Positions 8,019-16,256 of a stretch of DNA of 51,194 nucleotides are shown in pieces. This stretch comes from JAKPKF01 sp964536135. GTDB taxonomy: Bacteria; Patescibacteriota; Dojkabacteria; SC72. The DNA lies in contig CAZHVM010000006.1 of NCBI GenBank assembly GCA_964536135.1, positions 1-51,194 on the forward strand, given 5' to 3'. The notes beneath the pieces were generated by a model that was not told the origin of the DNA, did not search any database, and saw only the letters and a program-made list of their open reading frames with translations. Within the stretch, counting starts at the first letter, position 1. The number at the start of each line of letters is the position of its first letter. A program made the position numbers and the translations under genes.

Positions 8019-8049
8019 AACTGTTGATAACCTTGAGCTGATTAACACA

Positions 8050-8697
8050 ATGAAAACGATATTATTTCATGGCCCTTCTGGATCTGGTAAAGATACGCAA
8101 GTTGAGCTTCTTGTCGATAAATTTGAAATAGAAAAAATAGGAACAGGAGATATGTTCAGAACTATGTATTCAGAAGGAGATATAGATGCAATTAAAGCAT
8201 ATGAGTATTGGCATAAAGGGAAGTTCGTTCCCAACGATTTAACATATAGAATGTTCTCAAAATGGCTAACCAAATTTAACCAAGAAAAGGATTGGATTTT
8301 GGTCTCTGTTGTTAGAGATATTGGCCAGGTTTCTTTGCTAGACGAATTGCTTACACAGTACAGTAGAAAATTAGATGTGTTTTTACACCTAAAACTCTCT
8401 GAAGAGATGGCAATTGAGAGAAGAACTTTACGATGGACATGCCCAAGGTGTGGCTCTACATACCATAAAAAATATAAAAAAGAGAAGGTAGAAGGTTACT
8501 GCGACAAATGTGGTATGAAATTATCTCAAAGAGAAGATGATACCCTTGAAAGAACGAAAAGCTTATATGGTGAATATCAGAAAACAATTGCTCCCATACT
8601 AGCAGAATATTCTAGCAGAGGAATAGTAAAAGAAGTTGATGCTTCTCCAAGTATTGAACAGATCCATCAAGAGATAATTAGGCAATTAAACTTGTAA
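8050..8697 (+). CDS. adk: Adenylate kinase family protein, divergent, with zinc-type LID
   Basis: 215 aa, the usual long-type length. The P-loop reads GPSGSGKDTQ (family norm GxPGxGKGTQ), STGDMFR is retained as GTGDMFR, and the LID has a zinc-binding set CPRC...CDKC (residues ~140-165). The DGFPRT motif that normally holds AMP is replaced by VSVVRDIGQ, keeping only the arginine, and the second arginine after the DD of the LID (usually in KRL) is not at its place. It sits where adk normally lies after secY, so adenylate kinase (2 ADP to ATP + AMP) is the best call, but substrate use may differ. The usual partner map is absent. Confidence 0.8.
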   Translation: MKTILFHGPSGSGKDTQVELLVDKFEIEKIGTGDMFRTMYSEGDIDAIKAYEYWHKGKFVPNDLTYRMFSKWLTKFNQEKDWILVSVVRDIGQVSLLDELLTQYSRKLDVFLHLKLSEEMAIERRTLRWTCPRCGSTYHKKYKKEKVEGYCDKCGMKLSQREDDTLERTKSLYGEYQKTIAPILAEYSSRGIVKEVDASPSIEQIHQEIIRQLNL

Positions 8698-8762
8698 ATA
8701 ATCCTTTTTTTTGATATTCTTTCTCTGTTCCCTTTCAGGTAACGCATTCTTTCACGATTTTG

Positions 8763-8791
8763 TTGAAACAAAGGCGCTACTTTGATATAAT
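8763..8791 (+). promoter_or_regulatory. Promoter of infA-rpmJ-rpsM-rpsK-rpsD-rpoA run
   Basis: TTGAAA, a 17-nt spacer and TATAAT form one of the best sigma70-type promoters in the window. Transcription would begin near 8798, ~27 nt before the infA start codon. It gives the alpha-operon genes a transcript independent of the interrupted upstream run. Confidence 0.75.
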
Positions 8792-8824
8792 GCTTGGGAG
8801 TCTGTTTACATAAGATAGTGAATA

Positions 8825-9058
8825 ATGATTGACAGTAAAAAAGTTTTCGAATTTGAGGGAGTGGTAAAAGAAAGTTTGCCAAATACTCAATTTGTCGTTG
8901 AGATAGATGTAAACGGAGAAAAGCATAGTGTGATAGGGTATCTATCAGGAAAGATGAGGATGCATTACATCCGAATTCTTGAAGGAGATAAAGTCAAAAT
9001 TGAAATGACACCCTACGACAAAGAAAAGGGAAGAATAACATATAGATACATGAATTAA
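8825..9058 (+). CDS. infA: Translation initiation factor IF-1
   Basis: 77 aa OB-fold protein. The pattern FEGVVKESLPNTQFVVEI, GYLSGKMRMHYIRILEGDKVKIEM and KGRITYRY is classic IF-1, which occupies the 30S A site during initiation. The start lies about 27 nt after the predicted transcription start. It is followed directly by rpmJ, a common bacterial arrangement. Confidence 0.96.
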   Translation: MIDSKKVFEFEGVVKESLPNTQFVVEIDVNGEKHSVIGYLSGKMRMHYIRILEGDKVKIEMTPYDKEKGRITYRYMN

Positions 9059-9059
9059 A

Positions 9060-9176
9060 ATGAAAGTACAAGCTTCTGTAAAAAAAAGATGTCCAGATTG
9101 TTATTCTGTAAAAAGAGGCAGAAGGGTTTATGTATATTGCAAGAAAAATCCTAAACATAAGCAAAGACAAGGTTAA
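9060..9176 (+). CDS. rpmJ: 50S ribosomal protein L36
   Basis: 38 aa starting MKVQASVKKRCPDC. The zinc-binding set is C-x2-C, a third cysteine in VYVYCKK and a histidine in NPKHKQRQG, the complete C-C-C-H version of L36. It begins one base after the infA stop and precedes rpsM, the normal order. L36 binds 23S rRNA near the GTPase-associated centre. Confidence 0.96.
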   Translation: MKVQASVKKRCPDCYSVKRGRRVYVYCKKNPKHKQRQG

Positions 9177-9195
9177 TATTTTTTAATTATATTTA

Positions 9196-9579
9196 ATGGC
9201 AAGAATCGCAGGAATAGAAATAGAAAATGAAAAGAGACTCTGGGTAGCATTACTCGGAATATATGGTATTGGAGAAACCAGCGCAAAGGAAATGTGTAAG
9301 AAGACAAAGATAGATGAGAATACAAAGATAAAAGATCTTACGGAAGTACAATTAGATGTAATTAGAAAATATATAGAAGAGAACTTTGTAGTTGAGGGAG
9401 AACTAAGACAGAATATCTTCAGAGATATCAAAAGATTGAAAGATATCAGATGTTACAGAGGGGTTAGACATAAATTAGGGCTACCAGTCAGAGGTCAGAG
9501 GACTAGGCACAATGCTAGGACTAGAAAAGGTAGAGGAAGAGCAGTTGGTGGACTTAAGAGAGTATTGGAAAAAACATAA
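9196..9579 (+). CDS. rpsM: 30S ribosomal protein S13
   Basis: 127 aa. It starts MARIAGIEIENEKRLWVAL, has the helix-two-turn-helix GIYGIGETSAKEMC, and ends with RHKLGLPVRGQRTRHNARTR, the tail that contacts P-site tRNA. S13 also bridges to L5 in the 50S subunit. Followed by rpsK after 16 nt. Confidence 0.97.
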   Translation: MARIAGIEIENEKRLWVALLGIYGIGETSAKEMCKKTKIDENTKIKDLTEVQLDVIRKYIEENFVVEGELRQNIFRDIKRLKDIRCYRGVRHKLGLPVRGQRTRHNARTRKGRGRAVGGLKRVLEKT

Positions 9580-9595
9580 AATAAATATTAATTAA

Positions 9596-9982
9596 ATGGC
9601 GAAAGTAAAGACAAACAAAAAAACAAGAAAAGTTGTCACAAGTGGCATGGCTTCAATACAATCAACTTTTAATAACACAATAATTACACTTACAGATGAA
9701 AATGGAGAAGTTTTAGGACAGGGATCCCCAAGTATGGTTGGGTTCAAAGGAGCAAGAAGAAGTACAGCATTTGCAGCCACAAAAGCGGCTATTGAAGTTG
9801 CAGAGAGAGTTATAAAGAAATTTGGATTAAAAGAAGTTAAGGTATTTATCAAAGGACCTGGGGCAGGAAGAAATTCTGCTGTCAAAGGACTTGATAGTGC
9901 TGGACTTAAAGTAACGATGTTGGTAGACAGAACCCCTATTCCACACAATGGTTGTAGAGCAAGAAAACTGCCAAGAAAATAA
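9596..9982 (+). CDS. rpsK: 30S ribosomal protein S11
   Basis: 128 aa. The blocks GMASIQSTFNNTIITLTDENG, FKGARRSTAFAATKAA and the C-terminal TPIPHNGCRARKLPRK (family consensus TPxPHNGCRPPK) identify S11 of the 30S platform, next to the mRNA exit site. Normal position between rpsM and rpsD. Confidence 0.96.
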   Translation: MAKVKTNKKTRKVVTSGMASIQSTFNNTIITLTDENGEVLGQGSPSMVGFKGARRSTAFAATKAAIEVAERVIKKFGLKEVKVFIKGPGAGRNSAVKGLDSAGLKVTMLVDRTPIPHNGCRARKLPRK

Positions 9983-10004
9983 TATATTACGATTAATTAA
10001 TTAA

Positions 10005-10616
10005 ATGGGTAGATATACAGGACCAAAAGAAAGATTAAGTAGAAGAGAGGGAGTAAACCTTCATCTGAAAGGTGAAAGATCATTTTCAGATAAGAATGGA
10101 TTACAGAGGAAACCATTTGTTCCTGGTCAACATGGAAGTAAAAGAAAATCGAGATTATCAAACTACGGCTTGCAACTTAGGGAAAAACAAAAAATTAAGA
10201 GAACATATGGATTAAGAGAAAAGCAAATGAAATCTGTTTTCAAAGAGGCAGATAGAAGATCAAAAACTAGAAACTCAGATAAAGGATTGGAACTTCTAAG
10301 GATATTAGAACTAAGATTAGATAATGTGCTATACCTAGCAGGCCTTGCACATTCAAGAAACTCTGCGAGGCAGGCAGTTGTTCACGGGCATGTAAAATTG
10401 AATGATTCTAAATGCAGAATCCCATCTCTCGAATTAAAAGAGGGGGACAGTGTTGAATTAAAATTGGCTAAACTTGCACCATCTAAGAAATTCTTTGCTA
10501 CTCCTAAATGGATAGAATCAAAGGATTCGAAGTGTAAAGTTGCGAATTTACCAATCAGAGAAGATATCGATGAAGGTATCAAAGAAAACCTTGTAATTGA
10601 GTTCTACTCAAGATAA
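10005..10616 (+). CDS. rpsD: 30S ribosomal protein S4
   Basis: 203 aa. It opens MGRYTGPKERLSRREG, i.e. the version without N-terminal zinc cysteines, and contains PGQHGSKRK, KQKIKRTYGLREKQ and the S4 RNA-binding domain ELRLDNVLYLAGLAHSRNSA (residues ~103-165). S4 nucleates 30S assembly; in many bacteria it also represses the alpha operon, which I cannot show here. Confidence 0.97.
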   Translation: MGRYTGPKERLSRREGVNLHLKGERSFSDKNGLQRKPFVPGQHGSKRKSRLSNYGLQLREKQKIKRTYGLREKQMKSVFKEADRRSKTRNSDKGLELLRILELRLDNVLYLAGLAHSRNSARQAVVHGHVKLNDSKCRIPSLELKEGDSVELKLAKLAPSKKFFATPKWIESKDSKCKVANLPIREDIDEGIKENLVIEFYSR

Positions 10617-10633
10617 TTTTTAATAAAAAATAC

Positions 10634-11599
10634 ATGGAAGCTTTTATAGATATTAAAGTAGTAATAAAAGAAGAAAAAGAGAACTTCGGACTCTTTGAGA
10701 TATCACCTCTTCCAAGAGGATATGGTAATACACTTGGAAATGCACTAAGAAGAATCTTGTATTCAAGTCTTAAAGGTACAGGAATTACTCAGGTAAAAAT
10801 CGCAGGAGTAGAACATGAATATTCAACAATCGAAGGTATAAGAGAAGATATGGTTGATGTAATCTTGAATTTGAAACAGGTTAAGTTTAAAACTAACCTT
10901 GATGAAGTATTTACGTGCAAAATATCTGCAAAAGGTAAAAAAGAAATAAAAGCTTCAGATATTGAAATCTCTGGAGATCTTGAAGTAGTAAACAAAGATC
11001 TACATATCGCTACACTCACAGATGCATCCTCCAAATTAGATATGGAATTGACAGTAGAATCAGGAATTGGGTACAAAAGTGTAGATGAGAATGCAAGAAA
11101 AGAGATAGGTCTAATCCCTCTTGACTGTGATTTCGCTCCAATTGAGAAAATCAGCCTAAGTATAGAGCAAGCTAGAAAAGGACAAGAGACAGACCTTGAT
11201 GCAGTATTGATTGGTGTAACAACTGATGGAAGTATTACTCCAAAAGATGCCTTGATAGAATCAGCAAAAATAATGCAAGAATTTGCAGGTAAAGTAATGA
11301 TTGCAATGGGTATTTCAAAAAGTGAAGTTGAAATCCTGGCAGAAGAGGCAAATAAAGTAGAAGTAGTAGAGGAAGAAATAAAAATAGTAAATGATGAAAT
11401 TGGAAGTTGGAAAGTGGAAGATTTGCCAATATCAAAGAGATCCAAGACAGGACTTTTAGCTGGAAATTACAAAACAGTTGCAGATTTAAGAAGCACAACA
11501 GCAACAGATCTTTTGAACTTACCAGGATTTGGGAACAAATCTCTTAATGAAGTTTTAGAGCTTTTAAATCAATACGGTATTAATATAAGAGGAATATAA
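10634..11599 (+). CDS. rpoA: DNA-directed RNA polymerase subunit alpha
   Basis: 321 aa, usual length. The N-terminal dimerisation domain shows GYGNTLGNALRRILYSSLKG and later LIPLDCDFAPIEK; the C-terminal domain (residues ~253-321) has KTGLLAGNYKTVADLR and LPGFGNKSLNEVLELL, the two helix-hairpin-helix units that bind UP elements and activators. A charged linker of E/V/K joins them. Located between rpsD and rplQ as in the standard alpha operon. Confidence 0.97.
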   Translation: MEAFIDIKVVIKEEKENFGLFEISPLPRGYGNTLGNALRRILYSSLKGTGITQVKIAGVEHEYSTIEGIREDMVDVILNLKQVKFKTNLDEVFTCKISAKGKKEIKASDIEISGDLEVVNKDLHIATLTDASSKLDMELTVESGIGYKSVDENARKEIGLIPLDCDFAPIEKISLSIEQARKGQETDLDAVLIGVTTDGSITPKDALIESAKIMQEFAGKVMIAMGISKSEVEILAEEANKVEVVEEEIKIVNDEIGSWKVEDLPISKRSKTGLLAGNYKTVADLRSTTATDLLNLPGFGNKSLNEVLELLNQYGINIRGI

Positions 11600-11601
11600 G
11601 A

Positions 11602-12120
11602 ATGTATAAAGGAGTAAAGAAATCAAAACTAGGAAGAAAAGCATCTAACAGAAATTTACTTCTTATTAATTTAACAAAATCACTTTTCAAAAGTGGACAG
11701 ATTGTTACATCCTCTGCTAGGGCAAAAGCTCTTAAACAGACAGTAGAATCTTTAATCTCAAAAATGAAAACACCAAAGAACGATTTGGTATTAAGAAGAG
11801 ATCTTCAGAAAGTTTTTGGAAATGACGAATTGGTAAAAATTGCGATGGAATATTCTAAAAAGGAAAAAACTGGAATTGTCATAAGAAAAGTAGGATTTAG
11901 GAAAGGTGACAATACTGAAGAATCTAGAATAGAATTAATTGGACTTGCAAAGAAAAAAGGTAAAGTAGTAGTAAAGAAAACAAAAGAAGATGAGAAGAAA
12001 GAAGTAAAAGAGACAGAAGTTAACAAAGCAGATTTGGAAAAGAGGTCCGCAAGGAAGAGTATAGATAAATCTGCAGTATTTAAGAAAACAGAACGAGCTA
12101 AAAGTAGATCTGGACTTTAA
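11602..12120 (+). CDS. rplQ: 50S ribosomal protein L17 with basic C-terminal extension
   Basis: 172 aa. The first ~115 residues carry the L17 pattern: KLGRKASNRNLLLINLTKSL, TSSARAKALKQTVE and the C-terminal KVGFRKGDNTEESRIEL. The remaining ~57 residues are K/E/R-rich, beyond the usual ~120 aa, and resemble the tails seen on L24 and S5. L17 sits near the exit tunnel. Two bases separate it from rpoA. Confidence 0.96.
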   Translation: MYKGVKKSKLGRKASNRNLLLINLTKSLFKSGQIVTSSARAKALKQTVESLISKMKTPKNDLVLRRDLQKVFGNDELVKIAMEYSKKEKTGIVIRKVGFRKGDNTEESRIELIGLAKKKGKVVVKKTKEDEKKEVKETEVNKADLEKRSARKSIDKSAVFKKTERAKSRSGL

Positions 12121-12136
12121 TTAAAAAATATAGAAA

Positions 12137-12571
12137 ATGAAGTACAAAACAACCTGGACAAAAAAAGAAGATGTAAAAAGAAATTGGTACATAGTAGATG
12201 TCAGAGACCAAATATTGGGTAGAGTAGCTACAAAAATAGCATCTCTTTTAATTGGAAAAGAGAAAGTAAATTCAGTCCCCAATCTTGATAACGGAGACTA
12301 TGTAATAGTCATAAACAGTGACTTCATAAAATTAACAAGAGGAAAAGAAGAGACAAAAGTTTATCATACACATTCAACATACCCTGGTGGACACAAAGAA
12401 ACATCTTTCAAGAAATTACTTAAAGAGAATTCCGCAAAGATTATTGAGAATGCAGTATTGAATATGTTGCCAAATAACAAATTGAGAGATACAAGAATGC
12501 CAAGACTCTATGTATATCCTCAAGCAGAGCATAAAAATGGTGGCCAGAAGCCAATTGAGATTAAATTATAA
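12137..12571 (+). CDS. rplM: 50S ribosomal protein L13
   Basis: 144 aa. WYIVDVRDQILGRVATKIAS and HTHSTYPGGHKETSFKKLL are the L13 signatures, and the C-terminus has MLPNNKLRDTRMPRLYVYPQ. L13 is an early assembly protein of the 50S subunit. It precedes rpsI as in most bacteria, here joined to the alpha operon. Confidence 0.97.
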   Translation: MKYKTTWTKKEDVKRNWYIVDVRDQILGRVATKIASLLIGKEKVNSVPNLDNGDYVIVINSDFIKLTRGKEETKVYHTHSTYPGGHKETSFKKLLKENSAKIIENAVLNMLPNNKLRDTRMPRLYVYPQAEHKNGGQKPIEIKL

Positions 12572-12583
12572 TACTATTAAATA

Positions 12584-12976
12584 GTGGAGAAATATTTCGA
12601 AAGCACAGGAAGAAGAAAAAGATCAACAGCAAGAGTCAGAGTCTTTGAAGGAACTAAGGCATCTACAGTAAATGGAAAAGCTTTGGTAGATTTTGTAAAA
12701 GGTTCTAACAAAACAGACCTGTACATTGAAAGACCATTGATAGTAACTGGACTTGAAAAGAAATATTATTTCTCTGCTCATGTTAATGGCGGTGGTATAA
12801 CAGGACAAGCAGATGCAATTAGATTAGGACTTGCAAGAGCACTCTATGATATGAATCCTGAACTTAAGACAATCTTAAGAAAAGAAGATCTTGTTACAAG
12901 AGATAGGAGAGAAGTTGAAAGAAAGAAATACAGTCAACTTAAAGCTAGAAAGAAACCTCAGTTCTCAAAGAGATAG
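12584..12976 (+). CDS. rpsI: 30S ribosomal protein S9
   Basis: 130 aa beginning at a GTG codon; the resulting MEKYFESTGRRKRSTARV matches the family, so the unusual start is well supported. The middle has HVNGGGITGQADAIRLGLAR and the tail KKYSQLKARKKPQFSKR, whose last arginine contacts P-site tRNA. It closes the ribosomal run; no clear terminator follows. Confidence 0.96.
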   Translation: MEKYFESTGRRKRSTARVRVFEGTKASTVNGKALVDFVKGSNKTDLYIERPLIVTGLEKKYYFSAHVNGGGITGQADAIRLGLARALYDMNPELKTILRKEDLVTRDRREVERKKYSQLKARKKPQFSKR

Positions 12977-13040
12977 TCTCTCATTGATATCATCCTGGTA
13001 TTTATATAATATTTATATACTAAGTTTTTACATTTAGTAT

Positions 13041-13901
13041 ATGAACAAAACTTTAAAGATAATTTCAATAACTGGGGCTAGTTTTATTCTTTTGAGTGTA
13101 CTCTCTCTTTTTGTATTAATTCCTCTGCTAAAGAATTTATCAAGTAATGCCGAAGTTGATGATATTTTAGCTCCAGAAGAATCTACTAGCTCTTATGGGA
13201 AAGTGACCGATTCGGTTAATCAATCTGTTGAAAGAGACAACTCTCAGAAAGTAATCAGAATAGGGAATATCTCTATAGCTGTTGATGATATAGATGGAAC
13301 TGTAGAAAATGTTGACACTATACTTGCAAAGTACAAAGGAGAAACTCTTGGTATGCAAGATAGTGGCAAAGGAAAAGAAAGAAGCGTAGCTTTAACTCTG
13401 AGAATTAAGGAGGCAGATTTTGATTCCTTCTACCAAGAATTAAAAAACTTAGATGGAGAGTATGAATACTCAACTATATCTTCCAATGATGTAACAGAAA
13501 CGGTCCTAGATATGGAGGCTAGATTAAAGAATCTGAAAAGTGTAGAAACGCAATACCTCTCTATTCTTAAGAAAGCTACAACCGTGAGTGATACTCTTGC
13601 GGTTCAAAGGGAGCTTACAACTGTAAGAAGCGAAATTGAATATCTTGAGAGTAGTTTAGATAATATGGAAAGACAAACTGACTACTCAACTGTCTATCTT
13701 ACAATCACCCAAAGTAGCACAGGATCCTCCCTAACAGATGAAGAATGGAGGCCATCGGGTATTCTTAAAGATGCCTCTAGAGCACTAGTAGACTTCGCAA
13801 AATTCTTGGGAACAGCAATTATATGGATATTAGTATTTTCTCCTGTAGTAGCTGCAGTTGTAATCCCTGTGATTCTTATTCAGAAAAGGGCTAAAAGATA
13901 G
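13041..13901 (+). CDS. DUF4349 domain membrane protein
   Basis: 286 aa. An N-terminal hydrophobic segment (about 8-32), an extracytoplasmic stretch with the DUF4349 pattern (VIRIGNISIAVDDIDGTVEN, VALTLRIKEADFDSFYQEL, then TETVLDMEARLKNLKSVETQ with a coiled-coil helical hairpin to ~210), and a C-terminal hydrophobic segment (~252-278) followed by KRAKR. The architecture fits a membrane protein with both ends inside and a helical extracytoplasmic domain. Function of the family is not established. TATAAT occurs 30 nt upstream. Confidence 0.8.
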   Translation: MNKTLKIISITGASFILLSVLSLFVLIPLLKNLSSNAEVDDILAPEESTSSYGKVTDSVNQSVERDNSQKVIRIGNISIAVDDIDGTVENVDTILAKYKGETLGMQDSGKGKERSVALTLRIKEADFDSFYQELKNLDGEYEYSTISSNDVTETVLDMEARLKNLKSVETQYLSILKKATTVSDTLAVQRELTTVRSEIEYLESSLDNMERQTDYSTVYLTITQSSTGSSLTDEEWRPSGILKDASRALVDFAKFLGTAIIWILVFSPVVAAVVIPVILIQKRAKR

Positions 13902-13907
13902 TATAAT
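13879..13907 (+). promoter_or_regulatory. Promoter of the RNase P RNA gene
   Basis: TTCAGA (4 of 6 to the -35 consensus), a 17-nt spacer and a perfect TATAAT, ending 6 nt before the first paired base of the RNA. The -35 part overlaps the last codons of the upstream gene. Confidence 0.65.
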
Positions 13908-13913
13908 ATCAAC

Positions 13914-14220
13914 GCGCAAGTATTCCTAGATGATTGCTCTTACTAATTTTAGTAGGAGAGGAAAGTCCGGACTCCATGTCGGTCTCGAACATATTTCGAG
14001 ATAGGTGCCAACGTGAGTTGGAAGGGAGTGATCTTTTGGAGAAAAGGGCAACAGAAAGTTATACCGCCTAGTTTACTAGGTAAGGGTGAAATGGTGGTGT
14101 AAGAGACCACCGGGTATGGTAGTAATACCGTATCGCGTGGTAACCCCCATCTGGAGCAAGGTAATACCGCTTAGATAGATAATCGTCATAAACAGAATTC
14201 GGCTTATTGGGTACTTGCGC
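13914..14220 (+). ncRNA. rnpB: RNase P RNA, bacterial type A (short)
   Basis: The ends pair (GCGCAAGTA with TACTTGCGC) as helix P1. Inside are the universal core sequences: GAGGAAAGTCCGGACTCC (P4 5' strand region), GGTGTAAGAGACCACCG (J11/12), the GGTAA loop with GGAGCAAGG typical of P15/L15 that recognises tRNA CCA, and ACAGAATTCGGCTTA (P4 3' strand). At ~307 nt it is compact for type A. It processes the 5' ends of tRNAs. It ends only two bases before the convergent fmt stop codon, with no terminator-like hairpin. Confidence 0.95.
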
Positions 14221-14222
14221 AA

Positions 14223-15188
14223 CTATATCTTAGTACCGTTAATAAAATCTTTCTCACTCATTTTGTTCTTCCCTTCAATCTGAAGTTCCAGTACTCTTAG
14301 GCATACCAATGGATCTCTTGTGGCAAAAAGAAGCATATCGTCATTAACAAATATCTCTCCTGGATCTTTCTCTGAACTACATTCAACTAACTCTGCTTTA
14401 AATATCTTTACTGTTTTACCAGAAATATTTCTTAAATCATTTTGTATAACTGTCCAAGCAATTGGCCAAGGAATAAATGCACGAACCATGCGCTCAATAT
14501 ATTCAGGAGTCATACTCTTCCAATTAATTTGTGCATTCTCTTTTGAAATATCATTTTGCCAACAGTATGTGGCCTCCTCATGATTCTGTTTTGTTGGAGT
14601 AATCTCTCCAGCTATCCACTCTTCTAGTACATTCCCCAAAACTTCAGAGCTTTTCTTAACTAGCCTTTCTCTAAGTGAAAGATTTGTATCGGTATCTAAA
14701 ATATCCTCTTTAAAAACCTTTAAAATATCTCCCTCATCCAAACCTTCTGACATCAACATTATGGATATCCCTGTTTTCTTTTCTCCATCTAAAATCGCCT
14801 TTTGAATTGGAACTGCTCCTCTGTATTTAGGAAGCAAAGAGAAATGTATATTGATGCATCCATACTTAGGATATTCCAAAAATTCTTTTGGAAGTATTTC
14901 TCCAAAAGCTTTGCATACAACAAGCTCGGGCTTGTATCTCTCAGTTGCTTTCAAATATCTCTCCTTATGCTTCTCAGTATGTATTACAGCAATTCCTTTT
15001 TCTAATGCATACCTTTTTACCTCTGATGGTGTAGAAATCTGTTTTCTTCCAACCAAAGAATCCACAGGTGTAACAACTGCGACAATATTGAAACGACTGT
15101 CTTCGTTTAAAGCCTTCAAAGTCTCCAAAGATTCCCAGCCAGAACCTAGGAAGACTGTTTTTACGGGTTCCTTAATTAAATTCCTCAT
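14223..15188 (-). CDS. fmt: Methionyl-tRNA formyltransferase
   Basis: 321 aa. The catalytic N-terminal domain has TVFLGSGWESLETLKAL, AFGEILP, NIHFSLLPKYRGAVPIQ (catalytic Asn and His) and the conserved aspartate in EGLDEGDIL. A C-terminal OB-like domain follows (GKTVKIFKAE). It formylates initiator Met-tRNA using 10-formyl-THF. The -10-like TAAAAT ends 7 nt before its ATG. It is divergent from queA, and convergent with rnpB. Confidence 0.95.
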   Translation of the reverse strand: MRNLIKEPVKTVFLGSGWESLETLKALNEDSRFNIVAVVTPVDSLVGRKQISTPSEVKRYALEKGIAVIHTEKHKERYLKATERYKPELVVCKAFGEILPKEFLEYPKYGCINIHFSLLPKYRGAVPIQKAILDGEKKTGISIMLMSEGLDEGDILKVFKEDILDTDTNLSLRERLVKKSSEVLGNVLEEWIAGEITPTKQNHEEATYCWQNDISKENAQINWKSMTPEYIERMVRAFIPWPIAWTVIQNDLRNISGKTVKIFKAELVECSSEKDPGEIFVNDDMLLFATRDPLVCLRVLELQIEGKNKMSEKDFINGTKI

Positions 15189-15195
15189 AGAACTA

Positions 15196-15201
15196 ATTTT
15201 A
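15196..15201 (-). promoter_or_regulatory. -10 element of fmt
   Basis: TAAAAT on the minus strand, 7 nt before the start codon, consistent with a leaderless transcript. Confidence 0.45.
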
Positions 15202-15222
15202 CTCTATATAGATGTAAATTGG

Positions 15223-15228
15223 TATAAT
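15223..15228 (+). promoter_or_regulatory. -10 element of queA-tgt
   Basis: A perfect TATAAT separated by 7 nt from the queA ATG. No Shine-Dalgarno sequence could fit a transcript starting there. Confidence 0.6.
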
Positions 15229-15235
15229 ACAAACC

Positions 15236-16252
15236 ATGAAAATGTCAGAATTTAAATACAATTTACCACAAGAGAAAATTGCGAAATTTCCTCCAAAGGA
15301 AAGAGGAACAACCAAGCTCTTAATTTTAGACAGAAAAAATGGAAAGATCTTACATAAAAACTACTCAGATATTATTGAATATATTAAGGAAGGAGATGTG
15401 ATTGTACTAAACGAAACTAAAGTAGAAAAAAGAAGGACATTTTTTCAAACAGAAAAAGGAAGAGAATTAGAAGTACTTTTTCTTAACCATACAGAGGATG
15501 GGAACTGGTACTGCCTCATAAAGGGAGGAAGGTATGTAGAAGAGGGAGATATTCTTAAAGATGGAAAGATTGAGATACAAGTTGTTGGAAGAAAAGATAA
15601 GGGCTTTTTAGTAAAGCTACTAAATATGGAAGCGGAAGATATCTTCCAGAAGATTGGCCATACTCCAATACCTCCATATATGAAAAGAGAGGATAATTCT
15701 GACGATTATATCCGTTACAATACTGTTTTTGCACGCACAGAAGGCTCTGTAGCAGCACCTACCGCTAGTTTGAACCTTACAAGTGAAATACTGGCTCAGA
15801 TACAGAAAAAGGGCGTTAAAATAGCTAAAATTGAATTGGAGGTGGGTTGGGGTACCTTCGCTCCTGTAAGAGAAGAAAACATTGAAGACCATAAAATACA
15901 TAGTGAGAAGATATCTGTTGGAAAAGATACTGAAGAGATTGTAAATGAAGCAAAAAAGGATGGAAAAGATATCTGGGTTTTTGGTACAACAGTAGCAAGA
16001 ACACTCGAAAGTGTTTCTGATGAGAATGGATTTATACACGAATTTGAAGGTAACACAGATCTGTATATATATCCTGGATACAAATGGAAATGTGTAGATC
16101 ACATGGTTACTAATTTCCACATGCCAGACTCAAGCCTACTTCTTCTAGTTTCATCCTTTGCTGGTACAGAGCTTGTGAAGAGAACATATGCCGAAGCTCT
16201 GGAAAAAGGTTACAAATTCTTAAGCTATGGTGATAGTATGTTAGTAATTTAA
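15236..16252 (+). CDS. queA: S-adenosylmethionine:tRNA ribosyltransferase-isomerase
   Basis: 338 aa, family length. Motifs: FKYNLPQEKIAKFPPKERGT at the N-terminus, GHTPIPPYMKR, TEGSVAAPTASLNLT, LEVGWGTFAPVR and the C-terminal MVTNFHMPDSSLLLLVSSFAG. QueA transfers the ribosyl moiety of SAM to preQ1 in tRNA to form epoxyqueuosine. It is followed 4 nt later by tgt, so two consecutive steps of queuosine tRNA modification are co-transcribed. An ATG six bases in would also be possible; the -10 spacing favours the first. Confidence 0.96.
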   Translation: MKMSEFKYNLPQEKIAKFPPKERGTTKLLILDRKNGKILHKNYSDIIEYIKEGDVIVLNETKVEKRRTFFQTEKGRELEVLFLNHTEDGNWYCLIKGGRYVEEGDILKDGKIEIQVVGRKDKGFLVKLLNMEAEDIFQKIGHTPIPPYMKREDNSDDYIRYNTVFARTEGSVAAPTASLNLTSEILAQIQKKGVKIAKIELEVGWGTFAPVREENIEDHKIHSEKISVGKDTEEIVNEAKKDGKDIWVFGTTVARTLESVSDENGFIHEFEGNTDLYIYPGYKWKCVDHMVTNFHMPDSSLLLLVSSFAGTELVKRTYAEALEKGYKFLSYGDSMLVI

Positions 16253-16256
16253 AGAT

